In this document: positions 1 through 13,299 of the stretch, piece by piece
Layout: each line of letters opens with the position of its first letter
How positions within the stretch are numbered: the first letter of the stretch is position 1
Assembly: GCA_037043455.1 (NCBI GenBank)
Contig: JAWPHD010011281.1
Coordinates: forward strand, 21,360 to 85,359
Source of the DNA: Cyrtodaria siliqua
Lineage: Eukaryota; Mollusca; Bivalvia; Adapedonta; Hiatellidae
Direction: 5' to 3'
DNA: 64,000 nucleotides
Notes under the pieces: model-generated
Databases searched by the model: none
Seen by the model: the letters and a program-made list of their open reading frames with translations, nothing else
Told to the model about the DNA's origin: nothing
Translations under genes and position numbers: made by a program

Positions 1-789
1 ACAGGGGTGTAGTTGTGTAGGGAGTCAGGGCTGATCAGTAATTTTACTTAAACAATAATGCAGATCATGGGTTTTAACATTATCTTTTTTCACCGATGTG
101 AAGGCACATGCCTACAATGCATAAAGGCAGCTAAGCCACTGTTTATTGATGTATATAACTTGCATCTATTTAAATACATGGGACTTGCCTAAACACTTCA
201 GCCAAACAATCTAAGTCGAAAAGGGGCCATAATTTTGCTAAAATCCAATACAGAGTTATGGAACATGTATCTACCAGTGTTCTAGATGATAATGAAGACA
301 TATTCCACGTTTCATGCTTGCTGAAATAACTGGACTTGCCAAAAAACTATAAACTAAAAGCCAAGGTGAAGACCAATGCCAGGGTGACTACAATAGCTCA
401 GGCTCTGTTCTTCAACAGTGCTAAATGTTCAACAGAAAGAGCTGTACAAAGGGCTTTACATTTACAGATATCTCAGGAACAAGAGGAGCCCATAAAGTAA
501 AGCTAGATTACAATATTTCTATATACGAACCCTCTCTTGATGCTGATACCTCCTCCAGTCCCCGTCACCCAGCCAAGTTTATAAAACAACCGACAAAGAT
601 CAGGGATTAACATCCGTGGATGATCCTGAAAATATGCACCTGAAAAGTTAATGAAATAGCCAGAAAATGTCTGTTTTTCACAGACTGTCACCTATTTACA
701 GAACAATCCACAATGAGGCAAAGTACAATCTAGGAATAGATGATTCAAATTTATTTTGTGGTTTAAAAGGTCATTAACGCAATCATTAT
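1..789. other. Non-coding stretch, nothing recognised
   Basis: AT-rich sequence with only short random open frames (at most about 62 codons) on either strand. I see no splice-bounded exon, RNA gene or clear repeat boundary. It ends where a candidate TIR element begins. Confidence 0.5.
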
Positions 790-1907
790 CAGGGCCTCCT
801 CTGGCTAATTTTTTTCTTGCGCCACCACTTGCGCCAAATGAAAAAAGTTGGAGCGAAATTGGAGAAATTGGAGCCATTTGGCTCTAATGGCCCAAGCTAT
901 ATTTCTTCTCGAGTTTTATGTATAAATGTATTTTAAGTGAAAATAAGAAATTTGGTTTATATCTGGTACACTAAGGAATGAAATGAATAAAACTAAACAA
1001 TGTTAATAAAAAATATTTATATATATGTTTACGAACCCCCAATATCTGGAAAGTTTCTACATAGCATGTTTGCTTAATTCAACAAGCTGAACCTAATGAC
1101 AGCAGGAATCATACATAGAGGCTTTCATTTGATTGTTTAAGATGTATAGGTAGGCCTTTATATCAGTAACAAGTTCAGAACCTGCCGTTTTTTCGTATTT
1201 CTGGAACCGCGAAAACCCATGACATTTGCTTATCTTTACGTCTTTTTAAATTTATTTTGAAAAGATGAACTGCCATATACATTAAAAACATGTTTTGGCA
1301 ATGAAATACACATAAAACCTCCTGGAAACTGATTAATAAACCAGTGTTTTGTGTAAAATGTTTGCAATTTTTTGTGTACTACAGATTCAGACACCTCGAA
1401 ATTATGAATGAACAAAAACAAAACAAATGTCGCGTGGATCTAGTCAATCATGTAAAATATGTAAATTAATGAGGTGTTGATTTGTGTTTGATTGGTTAGA
1501 ACCTGATTGGCTAGATATTATTCAGTGGTGTAATACTTTATGGTTACAAGGTGTTGCATGAGAGACTTGATTACCACCCGAGGAGAAAACGACAGTCATC
1601 AGTTGTTATTTAGTGATTAAGCTAATTATCGGATCAGCTTTGTTTGTTTATTTAATGTTAAGTGTTCGCGCGTGGTAGGTGTCAATTGGTTAGTTATGTT
1701 GTTTTAGACTACATTCAATGTGCACTCGTCACGGTGATTAGTGTTGAGGTCTATTTGTAACAAGTCGATTACAACAGAGAAATTAAACAAATTTGGCTTT
1801 TTGGAAAATTCGATGTCGCCAAACACTTTCGCCAAAGTTTGAATTTAGAGCCATTTTCTTTTTTCTTTCGCCATTGGCGCAATTGGCGATGCCCAGAGGA
1901 GGGCCTG
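790..1907. mobile_element. Candidate hAT-like non-autonomous element with imperfect TIRs
   Basis: The left end reads CAGGGCCTCCTCTGGC and the right end is the inverse of CAGGCCCTCCTCTGGGC, so about 16 bp of terminal inverted repeat can be seen. The subterminal regions are also related, with gcgcca-rich and ggagc-rich tracts on opposite strands. CAGGG/CCCTG-type ends are typical of hAT transposons, which make 8-bp target duplications. Here only 5 bp (ATTAT, 785-789 and 1908-1912) match exactly, so the duplication is weak. There is no transposase frame inside; the 1.1 kb interior has only short open frames. Inference: an old MITE-like hAT derivative. Confidence 0.45.
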
Positions 1908-3136
1908 ATTATTTAGAGCTGCTCCTTGGGAGTAGAAACAGAGATATCGGACATATTCACTTGTGCATACTGGGCTGCTTATTAATATTTAACTTTTTGC
2001 ATATAGGAATCATTTATAGGAATGCTATGTTTGCTTTGACACACACAGAGTATATATTTCAGTACATGAGGCTACCCAGTTAACATCCTGATGTGACAGT
2101 TGAAAGAGTAGGAGTAAGTTAACATCCAGATAAGACAGTTGAAACAGCAGGAGTAAGTTAACATCCTGATCTGACAGTTGAAACAGCAGGAGTAAGTTAA
2201 CATCCTGATCTGACAGTTGAAACAGTAGCAGTAAGTTAACATCATGATCCGACAGTTGAAACAGAAGGAGTAAGTTAACATCCTGAGCAGACAGTTGAAA
2301 CAGAAGGAGTAAGTTAACATCCAGATCTGAAAGTTAAAACAGCAGGAGTAAGTTAACATCCTGATCCGACAGTTGAAACAGCAGGAGTAAGTCAACATTC
2401 AGATCTGACAGTTAAAACAGCAAGAGTAAGGTAACATCCAGATCTGACAGCTGAAACAGAAGGAGTAAGTCAGCATTCAGATCTGACAGTTAAAACAGCA
2501 GGAGTAAGTTAACATCCAGATCTGACAGCTGAAACAGAAGGAGTAAGTCAACATTCAGATCTGACAGTTAAAACAGCAGGAGTAAGTCAACATCCAGATC
2601 TGACAGTTGAAACAGCAGGAGTAAGTTAACATCCTGATCCGACAGCTGAAACAGCAAGATTAAGTTAACATCCAGATCTGACATTTGAAACAGAAGGAGT
2701 AAGTCAACATTCAGATCTGACAGTTGAAACAGCAGGAGTAAGTTAACATCCTGATCTGACAGTTGAAACAGCAGGAGTAAGTTAACATCCTGATCTGACA
2801 GTTGAAACAGCGGCAGTAAGTTAACATCCTGATCTGACAGTTAAAACAGCAAGAGTAAGTTAACATTCAGATAATACAGTTGAAACAGAGAAGTAAGTTA
2901 ACATCCTCACCTGACAGCCGAAACAGCAAGAGTAAGTTAACATTCAGATCTGACAGTTGAAACAGCAGGAGTAAGTTAACATCCTGATCTGACAGTTGAA
3001 ACAACAGGAGTAAGTTAACATCTTGGCGTGACAGTTGAAACAGAGGGAGTAAGTTTACATCCTGATCTTACAGTTGAAACAGAGGGAGTAAGTTAACATC
3101 CTGATTCAACAGTTGAAACATTAGAAGTAAGTTAAT

Positions 3137-5230
3137 ATCCAGATCTGACAGTTGAGACAGAAGGAGGAAGTTAACATCCTGATCTGACAGTTACAACAGT
3201 GGGAGAAAGTTAACATTCAGATCAGACAGTTGAAACTGCAGGAGCAAGTTGACATCTTGATGTGACAGTTGAAACACAGGGAGTAAGTTAACATCCTGAG
3301 ATCGGATAGTTGAAACAGCAGGAGTAATTTAACATCCTGATCTGAAGTTGAAACAGAGGGAGTAAGTTAACATCTTGATCCGACAGTTGAAACAGCAGGA
3401 GAAAGTTAACATTCAGATCTGACAGTTTAAACAGCAAGAGTAAGTTAACATCCTGATCTGACAGTTGAAACAGACGGATTAAGTTAACATCCTGATCTGA
3501 CAGTTGAAACAGCAGCAGTAAGAAAACATACAGATTTGACAGTCCAAACAGTAGGAGTAAGTTAACATCGATGTCTGACAGTTGAAACAGAGGGAGTAAG
3601 AAAACATACAGATTTGACAGTTCAAACAGTAGGAGTAAGTTAACATCCAGATCTGACATTTGAAACAGCAGGAGTAGGTTAACATCCTGATCGGACATTT
3701 GAAACAGCAAGAGTAAGTTAACATCCTTATCTGACAGTTAAAACAGCAGGAGTAAGTTAACATCCAGATCTGACAGTTTAAACAGCAGGAGTAAGTTAAC
3801 ATATTGATGTGACAGTTGAAACAGAGGGAGCAAGTTAACATCCAGATCTGACAGTTGAAACAGCAGGAGTAAGTTAACATCCTGATCTGACATTTGAAAC
3901 AGCAGGAGTAAATTAACATACTCATCCGACAGTTGAAACAGTGGGAGTAAGTTAACATCATGAGATCTGATAGTTGAAACAGAAGGAGTAAGTTAACATC
4001 CTGATCTGATAGTTGAAACAGCAGGAGTAAGTTAACATCTTGGCGTGACAGTTGAAACAGAGGGAGTAAGTTAACATCCTGATCTGACAGTTAAAACAGT
4101 AGGAGTAAGTTAACATCCTGATTCGACAGCTGAAACTGAGGGAGTAAGTTAACATCCTTATTCAACAGTTGAAACATTAGAAGTAAGTTAACATCCAGAT
4201 CTGACAGTTGAAACAGAAGGAGGAAGTTAACATCCTGATCTGACAGTTACAACAGTGGGAGAAAGTTAACATTCAGATCAGACAGTTAAAACTGCAGGAG
4301 CAAGTTGACATCTTGATGTGACAGTTGAAACACAGGGAGTAAGTTAACATCCTGAGATCGGATAGTTGAAACAGCAGGAGTATCTGAAGTTGAAACAGAG
4401 GGAGTAATTTAACATCCTGATATGACAGTTGAAACAGCAGGAGAAAGTTAACATTCAGATCTGACAGTTGAAACAGACTGAGTAAGTTAACATCCTGATC
4501 TGACAGTTGAAACAGAATGGAGTAAGAAAACATACAGATTTGACAGTCCAAACAGTAGAAGTAAGTTAACATCGATGTCTGACAGTTGAAACAGAGGGCG
4601 TAAGAAATCATACAGATTTGACAGTTCAAACAGTAGGAGTAAGTTAACATCCAGATCTGACATTTGAAACAGCAGGAGTAGGTTAACATCCTGATCAGAC
4701 ATATGAAACAGCAAGAGTAAGTTAACATCCTTATCTGACAGTTAAAACAGCAGGAGTAAGTTAACATCCAGATCTGACAGTTGAAACAGCGGGAGTAAGT
4801 TAACATATTGATGTGACAGTTGAAACAGAGGGAGCAAGTGAACATCCTGATCTGACAGTTGAAACAGCAGGAGTAAGTTAACATCCTGATCTGACAGTTG
4901 AAACAGCAGGAGTAAGTTAACATCCTGATCTGACTGTTGAAACAGCAGGAGTAAGTTAACATCCTGATATGACTGTTGAAACAGTGGGAGTAGGCTAATA
5001 TTCTGATCTGACAGTTGAAACAGCAGGAGTAAGTTAACATCCTGATCTGACTGTTGAAACAGTGGCAGTAAGTTAACATCCTGAGAACTGATAGTTTAAA
5101 CAGCAAGAGTAAGTTAACATCCTGATCTGACAGTTAAAACAGCAGGAGTAAGTTAACATATTGATGTGACAGTTGAAACAGAGGGAAAAAGTTAACATCC
5201 TGATCTGACAGTTGAAACAGAGTAAGTTAA
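3137..5230. repeat. Higher-order duplication inside the 39-bp array, ~1.06 kb offset
   Basis: The variant string from 3137 (units with gagacagaaggaggaag, then acaacagtgggagaaag, then the cacagggag unit and a gagatcgga unit) recurs from about 4196 in the same order. A block of roughly 27 units has therefore been duplicated in tandem. Small internal deletions distinguish the second copy, for example around 4381. Confidence 0.75.
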
Positions 5231-6140
5231 CATTCAGATCTGACAGTTGAAACAGCAGAAGTTAACATCCTGATCTGACTGTTGAAACAGCAAGATTAAG
5301 TTAACATACAGATCTGACAGTTGAAACAGACGGAGTAAGTTAACATCCTGATCTGACAGTTGAAACAGCAGGAGTAAGTTGACATCCTGATCTGACTGTT
5401 GAAACAGTGGGAGTAGGCTAATATTCTGATCTGACAGTTGAAACAGCGGGAGTAAGTTAACATATTGATGTGACAGTTGAAACAGAGGGACCAAGTTAAC
5501 ATCCAGATCTGACAGTTGAAACAGCAGGAGTAAGTTAACATCCTGATCTGACATTTGAAATAGCAGGAGTAAATTAACATACTCATCTGACAGTTGAAAC
5601 ATTGGGAGTAAGTTAACATCATGAGATCTGATAGTTGAAACAGAAGGAGTAAGTTAACATCCTGATCTGACAGTTGAAACAGCAGGAGTAAGTTAACATC
5701 CTGATCTGACTGTTGAAACAGTGGGTGTAGGCTAATATTCTGATCTGACAGTTGAAACAGCAGGAGTAAGTCAACATCCTGATCTGACTGTTGAAACAGT
5801 GGCAGTAGGTTAACATCCTGAGAACTGATAGTTGAAACAGAAGGAGAAAGTTAACATTCAGATCTGACAGTTGAAACAGCAGAAGTTAACATCCTGATCT
5901 GACAATTGAAACAGCAAGAGTAAGTTAACATCCTGATCTGACAGTTAAAACAGCAGGAGTAAGTTAACATATTGATGTGACAGTTGAAACAGAGGGAAAA
6001 CGTTAACATCCTGATCTGACAGTTGAAACAGACAGAGTAAGTAAACATCCTGATCTGACAGTTGAAACAGCAGGAGTAAGTTAACATATTGATGTGACAG
6101 TTGAAACAGATGGAGAAAGTTAACATCCTGATCTGACAGT

Positions 6141-6352
6141 TTGTTTAAACTTATTTATTTTACATCGATTGTAACGAAAGCTCTATGAACTTATTTGAAT
6201 CACTCTCGATGTCTTCCTGGGTAGAACCAGTACTAAGCAATGCAGATAAAGTGTCTTGCTAAGGGTCACAACGCATATGGCAATGGCGGGAATCAAACTC
6301 ACGAATTTTGGATCATGGGTCCAACGCTATACCACTAGACCACAGCGCTCCA
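6141..6352 (-). mobile_element. tRNA-derived SINE inserted in the minisatellite
   Basis: A 212-bp non-array insert is flanked by a perfect 13-bp target duplication CTGATCTGACAGT (6128-6140 and 6353-6365), which is itself array sequence. Read on the minus strand, the 5' part is tRNA-like, with an A-box-like TGGTCTAGTGGTAT and a B-box-like GTTTGATTCC. It ends in an A/T-rich tail near 6141-6160. The length, internal pol III promoter boxes and 13-bp duplication fit SINE retroposition by a LINE machinery. The family is not identified with certainty. The conserved stretch with gcaagacactt is common to several metazoan SINE families. Confidence 0.88.
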
Positions 6353-7560
6353 CTGATCTGACAGTTGAAAAGACGGAGTAAGCTAACATCCTGATCTGAC
6401 AGTTAAAACAGCAGGAGTAAGTTAACATCCTGATCTGACAGTTGAAATAGCAGGAGTAAGATAGCATATTGATGTGACAGTTGAAACAGAGGGAGAAAGT
6501 TAACATCCTGATCTGACATATGAAACAGCAGGAGTAAGTTAACATCCTGATCTGAAAGTTGAAACAGCGGGAGTAAGTCAACATCCTGATCTGACAGTTG
6601 AAACATTAGAAGTAAGTTAACATCCTGATCTGACAGTTGAAACAGCAGGAGTAAGTTAGCATCCTGATCCGACAGTTGAAACAGCGGAAGTAAGTCAACA
6701 TCGTGATCTGACAGTTTAAACAGAAGGAGTAAGTTAACATCCTGATCAGACAGTTGAAACAGCAAGAGTAAGTTAACACCCTGATCTGACAGTTGAAACA
6801 GCAAGAGTAAGTTAACATCCTGATCTGACAGTTGAAACAGCAGGATTAAGTTAACATATTGATGTGACAGTTGAAACAGAGGGAGTAAGTTAACATCCTG
6901 ATCTGACATCTGAAACATTAGAAGTAATTTAACATCCAGATCTGACACTTGAAACAGAGGGAGCAACAGAGGGAGTAAGTTAATATTGTGATGTGAAAGT
7001 TGCAACAGAACGAGTAAGTTAACATCCTGATCTGACAGTTGAAACCGCAGGAGTAAGTGAACATACAGATCTGAAAGTTAAAACAGAGAGAGTAAGTTAA
7101 CATCTTGATGCAACAGTTGAAACAGAGGGAGTAAGTCAACATCATGATCTGACAGCTGAAACATTAGAAGTAACTTAACATCCTGATCTGACAGTTGAAA
7201 CAGCAGGAGTAAGTTAGCATCCTGATCTGACAGTTGAAACAGCGGGAGTAAGTCACCATCGTGATCTGACAGTTGAAACATTAGAAGTAAGTTAACATCT
7301 AGATCTGACAGTTTAAACAGAAGGATTAAGTTAACATCCTGATCTGACAGTTGAAACAGACGGAGTAAGTTAACATTGAGATCTGACAGTTGAAACAGCA
7401 GAAGTTAACATCCTGATCTGACAGTTGAAACAGCAAGAGTAAGTTAACATACTGATCTGACAGTTGAAACAGACGGAGTAAGTTAACATCCTGATCTGAG
7501 GGTTGAAACAGCAGGAGTAAGTCAACATATTGATGTGACAGTTGAAACAGATGGAGAAAG

Positions 7561-8340
7561 TTAACATCCTGATCTGACAGTTGAAAAGACGGAGTAAGCT
7601 AACATCCTGATCTGACAGTTAAAACAGCAGGAGTAAGTTAACATCCTGATCTGACAGTTGAAACAGCAGGAGTAAGTTAACATATTGATGTGACAGTTGA
7701 AACAGAGAGAGAAAGTCAACATCCTGATCTGACAGTTGAAACAGCAGGAGTAAGTTAACATCCTGATCTGACAGTTGAAACAGCGGGAGTAAGTCAACAT
7801 CCTGATCTGACAGTTGAAACATTAGAAGTAAGTTAACATCCTGATCTGACAGTTGAAACAGCAGGAGTAAGTTAGCATCCTGATCCGACAGTTGAAACAG
7901 CGGAAGTAAGTCAACATCGTGATCTGACAGTTGAAGCATTAGAAGTAAGTTAACACCCTGATCTGACAGTTGAAACAGCAAGAGTAAGTTAACATCCTGA
8001 TCTGACAGTTGAAACAGCAGGATTAAGTTAACATATTGATGTGACAGTTGAAACAGAGGGAGTAAGTTAACATCCTGAGCTGACAGTTGAAACAGACAGG
8101 ATAAGTTAACATCATGAGATATGACAGTTGAAACAGCAGGAGTAAGTTAACATCCTGATCTGACAATTGAAACATTAGAAGTAAGTTAACATCCAGATCT
8201 GACAACTGAAACAAATGGAGTAAGTTAACATCCTGATCTGACATCTGAAACATTAGAAGTAATTTAACGTCCAGATCTGACACTTGAAACAGAGGGAGTA
8301 ACAGAGGGATTAAGTTAATATTGTGATGTGAAAGTTGCAA
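7561..8340. repeat. Higher-order copy A (partner 11751-12531)
   Basis: The order of unit variants here, including the rare shortened unit ttgaaaagacgg and the phased run at 8023-8340, is reproduced almost base for base at 11751-12531, an offset of about 4.19 kb. One added T in the partner (atatttgatg near 11875) shifts the register by one base. This shows segmental amplification of blocks of about 20 units. Confidence 0.8.
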
Positions 8341-10962
8341 CAGAAGGAGTAAGTTAACATCCTGATCTGACAGTTGAAACCGCAGGAGTAAGTGAACATA
8401 CAGATCTGAAAGTTAAAACAGAGAGAGTAAGTTAACATCTTGATGCAACAGTTGAAACAGAGGGAGTAAGTCAACATCCTGATCTGACAGTTGAAACATT
8501 AGAAGTAAGTTAACATCCTGATCTGACAGTTGAAACCGCAGGAGTAAGTTAGCATCCTGATCTGACAGTTGAAACAGCGGAAGTAAGTCAACATCGTGTT
8601 CTGACAGTTGAAACATTAGAAGTAAGTTAACATCTAGATCTGACAGTTTATACAGAAGGAGCAAGTTAACATCCTGATCTGACAGTTGAAACGGCAAGAG
8701 TAAGTTAACATGCTGATCTGACAGTTGAAACAGCAAGAGTAAGTTAACATCCTGATCTGACAGTTGAAACAGCAGGATTAAGTTAACATAATGATGTGAC
8801 AGTTGAAACAGATGGAGTAAGTTAACATCCTGATCTGACAGTTGAAACAGACAGAGAAAGTTAACATCATGAGATCTGACAGTTGAAACAGACAGAGGAA
8901 GTTAACATCATGATCTGACAAGTGAAACAGTAGGAGTAAGTTAACATCCTTATCTGACGGTTGAAACAGCAGGAGAAAGTTAACATTCAGATCTGACAGT
9001 TGTAACAGCAGGAGTAAGTTAACATCTTGATCGGACATTTGAAACAGCAAGAGTTCAGTTAACATCCTGATCCGACAACTGAAACATTAGAAGTTAGTTA
9101 ACATCCAGATCTGACAACTGAAACAAAGGGAGTAAGTTAACATCCTGATCTGACAATTGAAACACTAGAAGTAAGTTAACATCCAGATCTGACAACTGAA
9201 ACAAAGGGAGTAAGTTAACATCCTGATCTGACATCTGAAACATTAGAAGTAATTTAACATCCAGATCTGACACTTGAAACAGAGGGAGTAACAAAGGGAG
9301 TAAGTTAATATTGTGATGTGAAAGTTGCAACAGAAGGAGTAAGTTAACATCCTGATCTGACAGTTGAAACTGCAGGAGTGAGTGAACATCCAGATCTGAA
9401 AGTTAAAACAGAGAGAGTAAGTTAACATCCTGATCTGACATCTGAAACATTAGAAGTAATTTAACATCCAGATCTGACACTTGAAACAGAGGGAGTAACA
9501 AAGGGAGTAAGTTAATATTGTGATGTGAAAGTTGCAACAGAAAGAGTAAGTTAACATCCTGATCTGACAGTTGAAACTGCAGGAGTAAGTGAACATCCAG
9601 ATCTGAAAGTTAAAACAGAGAGAGTAAGTTAACATCTTGATGCTACAGTTGAAACAGAGGGAGTAAGTTAACATCCTGAGATCGGACAGTTGAAACAGCA
9701 GGAGTAAGTTAACATCTTGATCTGAAGTTGAAACAGTGGGAGTAAGTTAACATCCAGATCGAACAGCTGAAACAGCAGGAGTAAGTTAACATCCGATCGG
9801 ACAGTTGAAACAGAAGGAGTAAGTTAACATCCTGATCTGACAGTTGAAACAGAGAGAGTAAGTTAACATCTTGATGCTACAGTTGAAACAGAGGGAGTAA
9901 GTTAACATCCTGAGATCGGACAGTTGAAACAGCAGGAGTAAGTTAACATCTTGATCTGAAGTTGAAACAGTGGGAGTAAGTTAACATCCAGATCGAACAG
10001 CTGAAACAGCAGGAGTAAGTTAACATCCGATCGGACAGTTGAAACAGAAAGAGTAAGTTAACATCCTGATCTGACAGTTAAAACAGAAGGAGTAAGTTAA
10101 CATCCTGATATGAAAGTTGAAACCGCAGGAGTAAGTGAACATCCAGATCTGAAAGTTAAAACAGAGAGAGTAAGTTAACATCTTGATGCAACAGTTGAAA
10201 CAGAGGGAGTAAGTTAACATCCTCAGATTGGACAGTTGAAACAGCAGGAGTAAGTTAACATCCTGATCTAAAGTTGAAACAGTGGCAGTAAGTTAACATC
10301 CAGATCGAACAGTTGAAACAGCAGGAGTAAGTTAACATCCTGATCTGAAGTTGAAACAGTGGGAGTAAGTTAACATCCAGATTGAACTGTTGAAACAGCA
10401 GGAGTAAGTTAACATCCTGATCTGACAGTTGAAACAGAAGGAGTAAGTTAACATCCTGATCTGACATTTGAAATAGCAGGAGTAAGTTAACATCCTGATC
10501 TTACAGTTGAAACAGAAGGAGTAAGTTAACATCCTGATCTGACAGTTGAAACAGCAGGAGTAAGTTAATATCCAGATCTGACAGTTGAAACAGCAGGAGA
10601 AAGTTAACATCCAGATCTGACAGTTGAAACAGCAGGAGTAAGTTAACATCCTGATCTGACAGTTGAAACGGCGAGAGTAGGTCAACATCCTGATCTGACA
10701 GTTGAAACATTAGAAGTAAGTTAACATCCTGATCTGACAGTTGAAACAGCAGGAGTAAGTTAGCATCCTGATCTGACAGTTGAAACAGCGGAAGTCAGTC
10801 AACATCGTGATCTGACAGTTGAAGCATTAGAAGTAAGTTAACATCCTGACCTGACAGTTTAAACAGAAGGAGTAAGTTAACATCCTGATCTGACAGTTGA
10901 AACAGCAAGAGTAAGTTGCAAGAGTAAGTTAACACCCTGATCTGACAGTTGAAACAGCAGGA

Positions 10963-13299
10963 TTAAGTTAACATATTGATGTGACAGTTGAAACAGAGGG
11001 AGTAAGTTAACATCCTGAGCTGACAGTTGAAACAGACAGAGTAAGTTAACATCACGAGATCTGACAGTTGAAACAGCAGGAGTAGATTTACATCATGATC
11101 TGACAATTGAAACATTAGAAGTAAGTTAACATCCAGATCTGACAACTGAAACAAAGGGAGTAAGTTAACATCCTGATCTGACATCTGAAACATTAGAAGT
11201 AATTTAACGTCCAGATCTGACACTTGAAACAGAGGGAGTAACAGAGGGAGTAATTTAATATTGCGATGTGAAAGTTGCAACAGAAGGAGTAAGTTAACAT
11301 CCTGATCTGACAGTTGAAACCGCAGGAGTAAGTGAACATACAGATCTGAAAGTTAAAACAGAAAGAGTAAGTTAACATCTTGATGCGACAGTTGAAACAG
11401 AGGGAGTAAGTCAACATCCTGATCTGACAGTTGAAACATTAGAAGTAAGTTAACATCCTGATCTGACAGTTGAAACATTAGAAGTAAGTTAACATCTAGA
11501 TCTGACATTTTAAACAGAAGGAGTAAGTTAACATCCTGATCTGACAGTTGAAACGGCAAGAGTAAGTTAACATTGAGATCTGACAGTTGAAACAGCAGAA
11601 GTTAACATCCTGATCTGACAGTTGAAGAGTAAGTTAACATACTGATCTGACAGTTGAAACAGACGGAGTAAGTTAACATCCTGATCTGAGGGTTGAAACA
11701 GCAGGAGTAAGTCAACATATTGATGTGACAGTTGAAACAGATGGAGAAAGTTAACATCCTGATCTGACAGTTGAAAAGACGGAGTAAGCTAACATCCTGA
11801 TCTGACAGTTAAAACAGCAGGAGTAAGTTAACATCCTGATCTGACAGTTGAAACAGCAGGAGTAAGTTAACATATTTGATGTGACAGTTGAAACAGAGAG
11901 AGAAAGTTAACATCCTGATCTGACAGTTGAAACAGCAGGAGTAAGTTAACATCCTGATCTGACAGTTGAAACAGCGGGAGTAAGTCAACATCCTGATCTG
12001 ACAGTTGAAACATTAGAAGTAAGTTAACATCCTGATCTGACAGTTGAAACAGCAGGAGTAAGTTAGCATCCTGATCTGACAGTTGAAACAGCGGAAGTAA
12101 GTCAACATCGTGATCTGACAGTTGAAGCATTAGAAGTAAGTTAACACCCTGATCTGACAGTTGAAACAGCAAGAGTAAGTTAACATCCTGATCTGACAGT
12201 TGAAACAGCAGGATTAAGTTAACATATTGATGTGACAGTTGAAACAGAGGGAGTAAGTTAACATCCTGAGCTGACAGTTGAAACAGACAGAGTAAGTTAA
12301 CATCATGAGATATGACAGTTGAAACAGCAGGAGTAAGTTAACATCCTGATCTGACAATTGAAACATTAGAAGTAAGTTAACATCCAGATCTGACAACTGA
12401 AACAAATGGAGTAAGTTAACATCCTGATCTGACATCTGAAACATTAGAAGTAATTTAACGTCCAGATCTGACACTTGAAACAGAGGGAGTAACAGAGGGA
12501 TTAAGTTAATATTGTGATGTGAAAGTTGCAACAGAAGGAGTAAGTTAACATCCTGATCTGACAGTTGAAACCGCAGGAGTAAGTGAACATACAGATCTGA
12601 AAGTTAAAACAGAGAGAGTACGTTAACATCTTGATGCAACAGTTGAAACAGAGGGAGTAAGTCAACATCCTGATCTGACAGTTGAAACATTAGAAGTAAG
12701 TTAACATCCTGATCTGACAGTTGAAACAGCAGGAGTAAGTTAGCATCCTGATCTGACAGTTGAAACAGCGGAAGTAAGTCAACATCGTGATCTGACAGTT
12801 GAAGCATTAGAAGTAAGTTAACATCCTGACCTGACAGTTTAAACAGAAGGAGTAAGTTAACATCCTGATCTGACAGTTGAAACAGCAAGAGTAAGTTGCA
12901 AGAGTAAGTTAACACCCTGATCTGACAGTTGAAACAGCAAGAGTAAGTCAACATCCCGATCTGACAGTTGAAACAGCAGGATTAAGTTAACATATTGATG
13001 TGACAGTTGAAACAGAGGGAGTAAGTTAACATCCTGAGCTGACAGTTGAAACAGACAGAGTAAGTTAACATCACGAGATCTGACAGTTGAAACAGCAGGA
13101 GTAAGTTAACATCATGATCTGACAATTGAAACATTAGAAGTAAGTTAACATCCAGATCTGACAACTGAAACAAAGGGAGTAAGTTAACATCCTGATCTGA
13201 CATCTGAAACATTAGAAGTAATTTAACGTCCAGATCTGACACTTGAAACAGAGGGAGTAACAGAGGGAGTAATTTAATATTGCGATGTGAAAGTTGCAA
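10963..13299. repeat. Higher-order unit of ~2.02 kb (10963-11280 = 12982-13299)
   Basis: Blocks at 10963-11280 and 12982-13299 give identical 105-residue conceptual translations on the minus strand, and their flanks match for many more units. Related but diverged versions of the same block occur at 8023, 12214, 15254, 15484, 17106 and 17968. The array is therefore a mosaic of higher-order repeats of about 1.9-2.3 kb, with the youngest duplications between 7 and 18 kb. Confidence 0.8.

Noticed and set aside
4273..5106. 277-codon minus-strand ORF (and many similar ones) as a cysteine-rich repeat protein gene
   Set aside because: Open only because the 39-bp unit is a multiple of three with no stop in two frames. 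Frames break at every non-triplet indel, and there are no leader, promoter or splice signals.
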